Assembly (NCBI GenBank): GCA_002633005.1
Contig: NMRA01000025.1
Coordinates: 604,340-668,339 of the forward strand
From: Phoronis australis
Taxonomy: Eukaryota > Phoronida > Phoronidae
Direction: 5' to 3'
DNA length: 64,000 nt
The first letter of the stretch is position 1. Each line of letters begins with the position of its first letter. This document shows positions 27,201 to 39,200 of the stretch, piece after piece. Below the pieces are notes generated by a model. The model was not told the DNA's origin. It was given only the letters and a program-made list of their open reading frames with translations, and did no database searches. The translations under genes and the position numbers were made by a program.

Positions 27201-30200
27201 GACGAATGTTGTCAAGGAGGCAAACTTACTTACTGTGAAATGTCAAAAGTAAGTTATTCCAGTATGTAATCCATGGTGACTTAGATGTACCCAGTGCCAC
27301 CAGATGGCAGCACGAGTCATCAGTACCGTGTGACCTATCAACACTGCTTTGGGAGTAGTTTCCCATGATGTGCTGAGGAAGTAACATAACAGTGGTTCAT
27401 TGCATTCCAGGCCAGTCATTGCTCTCCTGGATATTGAGGTTCTAAAAGTGGACGAGTCACGTAAAGACGGTATTTTCCAAGATGTGATCGGCTCTCAAGG
27501 TCCCCCAGATGGCACTGTGATTGTCTCCATGGCTGATGGTAGTCCATATGATGAAGGCATGATGAATGAAGCACTGGCAGCTTTCTCTGAAGTTGGCGAA
27601 ATTGTTCTAGTCAGGTAAGACTGTCAGGAATTGGCAGTGATGCAGATATAATCCACTTGTGTTTGGCCTCAATTGTAATATGAAATTTAAAAAAAAATGT
27701 AGGTTAAAATTCAAATTACAAACAAAATGGAAAAAATTGGGCATAAAACATGCTGGCACTCAACTTTTCCAAATATTCTTATGTCAAGAAGAGGTTGATT
27801 AAAAGTTACATATTTTAAAATATAATAATGCAACATTGATGGGAATCCTTGAACGAATTTCAAATTCTGTTTTCTGCTGATGGTTTCAAAAAGAAATAGT
27901 GAGTGGGTCCCGAGTTTAAAGTGGAACTTGCATGCCAATTCCTTATCTTTGTGAATGCCTACATATAGCGACGATGTGAATATGAAGTGGGTTGAAAATT
28001 ACCAAAATGTTTTAAGAACGAGCTTTGTGTTGAAAATGATGTGCCGTAAATCATTCAATCAAGTCAAGTAAGTATCATTACGTGGTGGGAATAACACTGC
28101 ATGGTGCGGGCTGTGGGAGCCTGCGAGGTATGCCATTAGTGCAAAGGTCACCTATTTGCAGAATGTTTTGTTCTCACTTTGACAAGTTGTCGATGAAATT
28201 AATACAACTGCAATTTGTTTGGCAGAGATTATGTTAAAATAGCATCATCGTTTTAGTTCATGCTATACATTAACATAGTGCGAAGCATGTCGAAGGTCTA
28301 AAGATGGGAGCCACAGGTGATGTGTTGAAAATCTAATTATTTGAGTATTCGTCAACTATTTCCTTGCACTGAAAATAGACAATTCTACTGGCTCTCTCCT
28401 TTCAGAAAATACATACTTTTACTGAATTAAAATCTAGGGCTTTGTAGGTATTCGATACGGTCTTACATAACCTTAAGTCAAAATTTAATTTTTATGGAAA
28501 GCAGATTCATAACAGCTTTAAATACAATAAATTATTGAAAAATAAAAAGTGCATTATTTTCTTGAACTTGATTTAAATTGATCTTTCATTTCCAGGTTTG
28601 TGTCCAATGATATGTGGCTAACATACAAGACAGGACAGCAGGCGATAGCAGCGCTCAGATTTAACGATCAAGACCAGGAGGTCGCCGGTCGACGTCTAGC
28701 TGTTCGTCTGCGCTCAGACAAATGGCAGGAGAGCGTGGAACAAGAGATGAAGTTTGGCGCGCCCAACACACAAGCATTGTACAATGCTTTCACTAACAGT
28801 CTCCTCGGGGAAGACTTTGCCATGCCTGTAATGGAGTATGATATGGAAGGTAAATAGTTATAGAAACTAAATATTGTGTTGAATTAGATGAGTGGTATAC
28901 AGTAAGGTCTCGCCGAATGCGGACAAAAATAATTTGCAAAATGCCTCAATTTCATTTTTTGGTTCTTCTAGTGTTGTCGTGAACACCTACAAATTTTCAA
29001 AACTTTGTTTCATTTTAGCTGTGGTACAAAACTTGAACATCGAAAATCATTTGGTGTTACACATATTTCGTGGAAAAATGATAAAACATAATTTCACTTG
29101 TCGGATATACCGTATTCGCCATAATAACCACCCATGCCCCTATAAGCGCCACCCCACGCATTTTCAGACTTTGCTGAAATAAGCGCCCAGTCCATGAATG
29201 TGTACGTGCAAACAATGACGTACCTACAGTCCTAAAACTCGGCTACTGTAACGTCTTCAATTTATCAAAAAAAATTTGCACGGTTCTTCTAGACCACCAG
29301 CGGCACTGCTATATTTGTATTTAGCCATGACTGTACACTTCAAAGTAACGCCGCGCTTCAAAAATAACGAAACGGCGTTGCTACTCTCGCGATGAATGTG
29401 TCCCACTATGGTCTGACCTTTCAGTACAGACACAGCGACTGTCTCGTGAATAAAAATAACTCGGTGTTAAACGCACGTGGCCAGGAAGTGCGCGCTACAT
29501 ACATGAACCCATAGACGATTTTTATGAATGAACCTGTCAACAAAGACATTAGTCGGGAACTATCCATTCATGAAACGGGTAGCATAGCATCGGCAAGAAA
29601 TAAATATTGGCACTAATTTCCGACAGTTTCTAATACTATAAAAAATATTTGTGTTATTTTTAAGATGGATTGGTTAAGCATAATTGGTGTTTTTAAGCCA
29701 AATATCCGATAAAATGACAACTGACAGTGAATGCTTACACACCCTTACACCGAAAAATAACTGTGGCAGATAGTTACGTACGCATCCAGCTACACAGCTA
29801 ATATGGGCCTTATCGAGACAAATGTCGAAAGCTTTGAGCACATGAGACTGGCAAGTGCTGAATGAAACACGCTCTGGTTTAGGCCTACTGGTTTTGCAAA
29901 TTTCTTTAGATACAATGCACATCTAGCTCGTTAGATTGTGTGGCTCTGGCCAAAAGACGGTCTCTGCTTTTGGCAAATGAACTCTGGTTACATGCACGCG
30001 CTCGCTTACTCACAAACGCAGACGAACTTCAAAACAAACGTCACGTGACAACAACATGAATGTGTTTTCGTCCAGACATTTTTCTCGTGTTGCCAATCAT
30101 ACATGTAGATGGTACGATGTAGCACAGATTTGTACTGAAACCTGCCATTAATCCCGACTCCACGGGAACTTAAAAATCTTAGGGACGCTACTTGGAAAAA

Positions 30201-33200
30201 TTTAAGGAGGATTTCAGGTAATTTGCTTGAGTCGAAACTGTATTTTTATTCAAGCATTCAAGTCGCCCTATCGACGACGACGATTGCGATGCAGTCAGTC
30301 GGCAAGTTTTCGCCCTGGGATTTCACTGAGCACCATTTTCTGTAAAATGATCGTAATTTAGCAGCAAAAGTTGATAGCAATACACCACAGTTTTGTAGAA
30401 AGTCTTTCATAGATGACAGATACGTCACAGAGCGTAAATTTGATGAATCTTAGCTTCCGATTTCACCCGTTTCGGGGACCGGGTTTCAACCTCCTTGGGT
30501 TGTAATAAGCGCCCCCCTGAACCAAACTTTTCTAAGCGTCCTGGGCGGTTATTACGGTGAATATGGTAATGCGTTCTAAATTGGTGAGATTTTATATTAT
30601 TGAAACATATCACGTAGGAGTTTGAAAAGTTAGCATAATTAAGGGTTGACTGACGAGTAACGTTATGTTTGGTTCATGAATGGGAGCTCTTGTTGTATCA
30701 CGAAACAGCAGGTGTCTTCGTATTGATGGATGTCAGGGAAGATAATATCTTATCAAACTCGAGACAGTGCTGTTAGTTGTTGTTTTCACCTTTGTTTAAT
30801 GTTGTGCTGATGTTGTGTTTCAGGCGATGCTGAGGATGACATTGATGAGGATAACGAGGTGGCCAGCCTGACCCTGCCGACCCCACTCAAACCAATCAGT
30901 TCTAGTAGTAACACACCTGTTGGCTCAGGTAAGAAAATTTGGAATATGGCGACCCTAAATTTATAATAACCACTACTACATGAACGTTCCACTTCTGTCA
31001 TTGTGAAATCATCTTTGGCAAAAATATGATTTACTCAATGGTTTGAATTGGGCTTTGAAATTTGCTGGCTTTTTAACATCTGTGATTTCTATATAAATAA
31101 TTTTCTTTTAAAGGACATAACACTCCAGTAGATGGCGCTGCATTTCTTCAGCCATTGGTGGACTTTCAGAACATTAGTCCAGCCAATGCGGAAAAGAGCG
31201 TCCCATCGCGACCTGCCCGACCTCCCCCACGACCCGGTGCACCCCCTCTGCGACCCTCTCTGACCCCAGTTCTGCAGGCAAGAGACGAAGTGCTACAAAC
31301 ATCTCCTTCACTGCTGAATCAGGCTCCATCTCCAATAGATCCATCAAAGACTGTCGATCTGAGGGCTTCGCCAACACCAGGTAGGGGCAAGTCACCAACA
31401 CCTGCAGAGATGAGGAAGTCGCCCACTCCTATGGCCATGAGAAAGTCACCTACGCCAAACAGTAATGGGGTAAGGGTGCTTTTATTTGCAAAATATGTTA
31501 GATTTGGCAAATGTGTTGAGTTTTGGTGTAATGTAAACCATCTGCTTAAAAGCTGAGTTTCTTTTCTATTCAAGCCAGAAGTCGGTATAGTTCGACTGCA
31601 GCCCTTTGTTAACACAAACTTTGTTGAAAATAGGAGTGGACTGTTTCTTTGAGAGCTTAATGCAAAGTCACTCATAGTGTCAAAAAAAATCTCCTTTCTT
31701 CACGCGTGCAGCTATGTAGCAAAACACCGAGAGACATAATAGACAAACAAATTAAAACACTAGCCATATTTTGAGACCCCATGTCTCATCATCAGGCAAT
31801 GAGTGAAATGAACATACGAAATGCAATGAACACTCCAAACAAAAAGTCCAGTTGTGTTTTCAACGAATGTCAGAAGAACTTAACTTTGACGTAATTTTTG
31901 GCTCCTTTAATGGACCAAAAATCATAAGTCTACTTTTATGTTTAGGCAAGTACCACATACACAAGCAAAGACTTCAGAATGTAGAACCATGTTTTGCACT
32001 TTTTAAACATTTTGTTTTTGATTACTACAAAGTAGAAAAGGTTAATGTACTATAACCAGTGCAGGTATCTCGATTTTGAGGAACGATGGGCCCCTCTAGC
32101 ACCTTTATTTTAATTTATACTACATACAACCTATGGCCCCCCTGTGTATGAATGTGAGCGTGACTGTGCGCGCGAATGTTTATACTGTTTGGCTTTATTG
32201 TATTTTGCATTACGATAACAATAAATCTTTTTGACAAAAAAAATTCTAAGTTTCTGCAAGCACCAGTGCTTATGTTCCAGCAAAGTTATTTGATTTTGAC
32301 TGTTACAGTCGAATCTCATCACCATGTACATCAAGGAACCTTGGAAATGTATGTTATAAGGATACTTTGTTGTAACCTGGATGGACTTAATACTTGAGAT
32401 AAAATTGGGACCTTGAAGTTCGTTCGTTATATTGCTGTTGTCGTGATGTGCAGTTTTTATTATAACGAGGATTGGCTGCATGTTGTCCCTGTGTTTCAAG
32501 TAGGGCAGATTTCTCTATGGTTGTGTGTTGGAAATGTCAATTCAAACATAGGTCTATGATACCACTGAGTTTTTACCCAGTGAAATTGTTCATGTCAGTT
32601 ATGTGTATCGTGCAACCGAATTTGTTCAGTCAAATTTGCATGTAATTGCCACAGTCATGTTTGTCAAGTGTGGTTACATTATTGTTTCCAGCAGTCCAAG
32701 TCTGCGGGCAAGCCTTCCAGGCCTGGCCCTCCACCACGTCCGTCTGCCCCACCCTCCCGACCCCCGCCCCCGTCTAGACCACCCGCAAGACCCACCACCG
32801 ACCAGAAACCCCTTACCATCAGTGAGCCAACGTCGGTCAAGCTTCCTCCTCCACTGCAACCGTTGCCTGCAGAAAGTGCTGGTAAACCTACCATTGGAAA
32901 GGTTGGTGTTTTTTGTGGTTGAACATTACAATCTTAATCCGTTACCACTGACCAAGCACTGTCTCTCGAATCAGGGCCCTTGATACCTCGATCTTGTGGC
33001 TTCAGTTGCCCGTTTGTATGAAACAGTCCCAAATAGGTACTCAACTAAGTTCCTTTGAACCTTTTTCGTATTTGTTTCTTTCTTTAGGCACAGATATTTT
33101 TTTCTGTCATTTCATCTTTATTATGAGCTCTTTTTTTGACCAATGGCATTTTCTAATAATATAACTAAAAACTAAGCCCTTAATTCAGTCAAAACAATTA

Positions 33201-36200
33201 GGGACTTAGTCCTAAATTAGAGGTGTTGCATGAAAAGAACTCAACTAATTTTCAATAAAATTGAGAATTTATCTCAATTTGTATCAAAGCCAAAAATTGA
33301 CTTAGTAAATAATGAGACTCAATCAACATAATAAAGGACAGAGTGTTTTCACAAGTCCACAAATATGCAGGAGATCAAGGGAACTTAGTTGAGTCCCTAT
33401 TTGGGATTCTTTCATGTAACTTGGCACTTACCTCTCTGAAAAAACATTTTGATAACCACCAGGTCCAAAAATGATCCTCAAATGATAAAAAGTTCTCAAG
33501 CTTAGAATCACATTCAACTTGAGTGAGCAGAATGCCAGAAGATAAATTTATTAACATTAATTTTGATTGTTAATCTGATGAAGTGTTTATCTTCTTACAC
33601 ATTATTTGGTAATTAAAAGATACAAAACTACAAGTGTTTACACGTTGTTTACTGTTATTTGGTAATTAAAAGATACAAAACTACAAGTGTTTACACATTG
33701 TTTACTGTTATTTGGTAATTAAAAGATACAAAACTACAAGTGTTTACACATTGTTTACTGTTATTTGGTAATTAAAAGATACAAAACTACAAGTGTTTAC
33801 ACATTGTTTACTGTTATTTGGTAATTAAAAGATACAAAACTACAAGTGTTTACACATTGTTTACTGTTATTTGGTAATTAAAAGATACAAAACTACAAGT
33901 GTTTACACATTGTTTACTGTTATTTGGTAATTAAAAGATACAAAACTACAAGTGTTTACACATTGTTTACTGTTATTTGGTAATTAAAAGATACAAAACT
34001 ACAAGTGTTTACACATTGTTTACTGTTATTTGGTAATTAAAAGATACAAAACTACAAGTGTTTACACATTGNNNNNNNNNNNNNNNNNNNNNNNNNNNNN
34101 NNNNNNNNNNNNNNNNNNNNNNNNNNNNNNNNNNNNNNNNNNNNNNNNNNNNNNNNNNNNNNNNNNNNNNNNNNNNNNNNNNNNNNNNNNNNNNNNNNNN
34201 NNNNNNNNNNNNNNNNNNNNNNNNNNNNNNNNNNNNNNNNNNNNNNNNNNNNNNNNNNNNNNNNNNNNNNNNNNNNNNNNNNNNNNNNNNNNNNNNNNNN
34301 NNNNNNNNNNNNNNNNNNNNNNNNNNNNNNNNNNNNNNNNNNNNNNNNNNNNNNNNNNNNNNNNNNNNNNNNNNNNNNNNNNNNNNNNNNNNNNNNNNNN
34401 NNNNNNNNNNNNNNNNNNNNNNNNNNNNNNNNNNNNNNNNNNNNNNNNNNNNNNNNNNNNNNNNNNNNNNNNNNNNNNNNNNNNNNNNNNNNNNNNNNNN
34501 NNNNNNNNNNNNNNNNNNNNNNNNNNNNNNNNNNNNNNNNNNNNNNNNNNNNNNNNNNNNNNNNNNNNNNNNNNNNNNNNNNNNNNNNNNNNNNNNNNNN
34601 NNNNNNNNNNNNNNNNNNNNNNNNNNNNNNNNNNNNNNNNNNNNNNNNNNNNNNNNNNNNNNNNNNNNNNNNNNNNNNNNNNNNNNNNNNNNNNNNNNNN
34701 NNNNNNNNNNNNNNNNNNNNNNNNNNNNNNNNNNNNNNNNNNNNNNNNNNNNNNNNNNNNNNNNNNNNNNNNNNNNNNNNNNNNNNNNNNNNNNNNNNNN
34801 NNNNNNNNNNNNNNNNNNNNNNNNNNNNNNNNNNNNNNNNNNNNNNNNNNNNNNTAATGCTGTGCTAATCTCGTATGTTGGTAAATTTGTTTTTAATTCT
34901 ATGTTTCTGTGGTGCTTTAAGCAACTGGTGTATAGGATGTGCTTGTATTATGAAGATTACTCACATTTTGCCCCTAGCCTATTGAGGAGACAATGACCAT
35001 GCCTTTCCATTTTGCAAAGTATGCCCTCTACTGGCCACTTTATGGTACCAATAAACAACCCTAGAAGGATACCGTATGCAGTGCAATTGTGGGCGCATTT
35101 CAACGCTCCGCGTTGCTCTTGTCTAATTTATTATAAGTTCCCATTACTTGCAAAAAAATATTAATCAGTCATTGAAAAATGAGAAAGCGATCATTTTGGC
35201 AATTATTTTTGTGCAAAGCAAGTAAGAATTGCCATATTGTTAAAGGCATTTTGAATGCTTAAGTTGATTTTTGTGAAAATGAAATTAAAAAAATAGCAAT
35301 TTCTCAAACTAGTTAATGTTACACAGTGAGCAGATGGTGGACCTTGAAAGCTCTGTTCTCTCATACTTTGGTTCCTGCAACTGTAATTAATAGTTGAGTG
35401 CTCCATAGATTTTCAATCTCAGCCCCGATACAGAAAACTTTGCCTTTCCACTTGGGTAATGATAACGGGAAACAAGCAATGAAACTAAATACAACAGTGA
35501 TTCATCAGAAATGCAGTGTGTGCACTGCGCATTCTGTCCCAAATAGTTTGAAAAATTGTTAATTCATTTTTATAAAATCTACTGAATTATGGCTCAAAGA
35601 ACGTTTCAGAGAAAGTAAAATATGTCAAACTGACCAAAAACACCAAATAATATTCTTCTTTACTAAGTCCAATCTCCATTGGTAATGTTGTTCTTTGACT
35701 TTCTTATATTCACCCCCTCAGATAAGTCGAACTTCACTGTACTTAATGCTAATTTCAGACAAAGATAATTGCCAAAATTGACCTTTTTCAAAGGCTTCAA
35801 ACATTATCATGAATATTCATGACTTCTCAAAAAATGTATCATGGTAGTAATGGCAGAGAACTAAAAACTTTTGAAGCTACGAGTTTTTCGTGAACAAAAT
35901 GAAAAAAATCATTTGTCTGCCATACTGCGTTCTAAGTCAGTGAGGTTTTACAGAAATAGGTTAAATCTGTCAGTCTGGTATAGTATGGGCTGAGTACTGT
36001 ATCTTCTCATACAAAAATTGGATCCTTGAGTTTGTTGTATTTGAATTGAAAGTTATAATACGCTTGCATTATTAAGTTAAATTTTCTTTTTGAATAGCTT
36101 TTTTGACTGACTCGTTTCTATTTGAGCCAGTGGAATCACAAGTTGTTGAGAATTTTTTAAAATTAAATTTTCGTTCTTGTAGCTTATTAGTTTTGATGAG

Positions 36201-39200
36201 GTAAGAGATTTTACCTTCTTAATTAGTTCCTGATTGTCAAATACCATTTTGGTTGACCGCACATTGACCTTTCCTTAATTTGTTTTTCCACTGATGATAT
36301 CAGCTTTTGTTTTTATTATTTAATTAATAGTTTAAATTTTGGTTTTACTTGAATGTTGTGTTACCTATTTCAAAACTGTTGTTCATTTGCCAACCATTAA
36401 AAACCAAGCAATGACATTCTAATAATTTCTTAATACTCAAGGTCCCTTTTAGAATTGTATTGGCTTTTGCAAAGTGGAATTAATTTTCATATTTTTTTTT
36501 ATTTTCACAGCACAAGCATAAGAATTTAATGTTTTTACCCTTCATGGCTTCCCTAAAACAATGTTATTTAAATTGTTAATTATGACAGTAGTCTCAAATG
36601 AAACCTGCATCATGACACCATTTAAAGTGTGCCATATTGAGACCCAGTGCAGAACTTTCTACAATTTTTTTATTGTACTTATATCTCAATGTACTTATAT
36701 CCTGTTGTTACAAATTAAGTTTTCACGTATCGTTAAGTTTTTTTATTGAATAATGTGCCTTTTATTTCCCAAAACCACTTTAAAGTGGTGATGTTGTAAC
36801 ATCATTTCTAAAATAGTTAAAGCAATCTCTAGTCTATTGGCATTGGCACAGCATTTCAATATGGTTACTTCTCTGGCCATCTTCAGGCGTTTAAAGCATT
36901 CTTAAGAGAGTGATCACGGTTATGTGGTGAACTAGTGGTGGTCGATGATGGTATTTTTTAGCACGCTTGGAATTTGAACAGCAAATCTTTCGGTTGTCAA
37001 TCCTACATTCTTAGCACTATATGAATGATTCATCTAGTAGTGAGAGTATTGACTGACAACCAAAAGGTCTACGGCTCAAATCCCGCATGCGCCAAAAAAT
37101 CCCTAAAAGGGCTCATCATGAGTAAACCAAATACCCACCTGAAGATGGTTGGAGAAATAACTTTCTGAAATATCGCGTCAATGTAAAGAGGCTAGAGATT
37201 GATGTATATAGAGCAAAAGATTTTAGAAATGATCTTCCTATTTTAGTTTTATATTTTGCACATTCTGTTATTTTCTTGGTTGCTATCTTTTGTTGTGTAT
37301 GCCTGTTTCAGTGTTTTGTTGTTTGTGTGTTTAGATGTCTAGACATAGTATGATCGGTCTTCCGACTAACGTCACTCACAAGGGCACTAAAAGTGTAGAG
37401 GAGGCAGAGCAACTCATAAAAATGTTGATGACCTCTCAGGACACAGGTATGACGTTGTGATGGACAGGTGTGACAGTATTTAGTGCAGATAAGATCAGTG
37501 ATACATTTTGTATTCACCTTATGCATCCCATTCTTATTCATAAATGAAATTACATTAAATGTGTCCTTTTAAAAGGGTTCTAAACCTTGTTTTGGTAATT
37601 TCAACCAATCCTTGTTATGTCTCCTGCTCATGTATCAATGGCATCTCACTTGAGTGATAAAAGCATGATTCGATTAAAAACACAATCATACTTTGTGTGT
37701 CATAGGTTGGATATTGTAATTGTTCTTGATGGCTGATCTTTTCCTACAGTTGACGTGTAATTTGCCTTAAGTTTAGGTCACGCTTGCCCATGTAACAAAC
37801 TTGTGGAATTTTCAAAATGTCCTCCTAACTTTTGAGGATTGATGAAGTTGATAGCATTATTTTGTTTTTGAGAGCTAGATGGGAACGTTGTTTTTAGCAT
37901 CTGCAAACTACAGGCCAGAACTGGGTTTGATATCTTTTTAACTCTCCAAATGCCTATTTGATTTGATTTTTCGGCATAACCTTGAACCAGATCACTAGTC
38001 CAATAACTTAACTGTTTGTTCTATTGGTACTCAATGTGCAATAAGCCCACTTTCTATCAAAAAATATCTTTTGGTTTAGGTCATTTACCATTAAAAAGTT
38101 ATCTCAGCTTGTTCCTTAAAATATTAAAAGTGATTTGTAGAATAGGTAAGTACTGACAGATTTTGCTCAAGAATAGGCTCAACAAGTTGCCCGGACCTAA
38201 GTTTGATCTCAAGCAAGGGCACACTCTGCCAGTTCTTCTTGATTTTTAAAGCAGTAAGTGGCCAAGATTACAAATAAAGCTTTTTTGACAGAAGGCAATT
38301 TTGCTGCACCTTTAAATTTAATATTTGAAAACAAATGTGCAAGTTTTATTGGCATTTGTGCTTTGTAGTTTCCATAGTTTCCAGTGATGTGAAATTGTTT
38401 TCCAAATGAAGTGTCTCCATTAAAAATTGGTTCTGGTGTACATTGTGTAAACGAAATGATGCGCAATTGCTGAGCAATCCCTTGCCACTGGAAGAATTCT
38501 TCACTTAAAGATTTTATTTTCCAGTGAATGAAGACAACAAAAGTACACCCACGGATCCAAAATTAGACACTAACATACCGCATCCAGCACCTCGTCACAA
38601 GAGTTCGGACCAACCAGGGAATGGGTCAACCAATGATATTCCAGTACCAAAACCAAGAGCCAGAGACAACTCTTCACTATCTAAACCAGAGCCCAGTGAC
38701 TCTAAGCCAACTCCCGCTCCAAGACGAGAAGTGCAGAGCATGTTTGTTTCTGCAGATTCAGTTCAGTCTATTCCACTGAATATGACTGCTGCGTCTCAAC
38801 TTGTGGTCGGTAGTGAGGCAAAAACTTCCCCCGCTGAACCGAAGCCTTCAGAGAGAAGGGGGCCACCCCCTCCAGTGCCCTCGGGGGTGACTACCAAGGC
38901 AACCTCAGCTGTGAATAATGTGGATCCCACACCCAAGTTCTCTCCTCCGCCAGTGGCACAGTCTAGACATACTGTTGCACCAGAAGATAAAACCTCAGGT
39001 AATGAGGATGAAAAACAAACTGCTGATTCAGATTCAGGTAAAAAGCCTGGTAAAACAGCGTCATCGAGAGGGCCACCACCCCCGAGGCCAGATTTAGCCC
39101 CAAAACTAGGAGAAACCAGGGGCCCACCTCCTACTGTGCCTTCACATCGACCAACAGCAAGCACCACATCTTCAGATGATTTCAGAAGAGGCCCTCCACC

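Noticed and set aside
34030-34996. Open frames of 275-312 codons
   Set aside because: Produced by the N gap between a minisatellite and a transposon end.
38796-39167. Minus-strand 123-codon frame
   Set aside because: Shadow of the Pro-rich SYNJ last exon.
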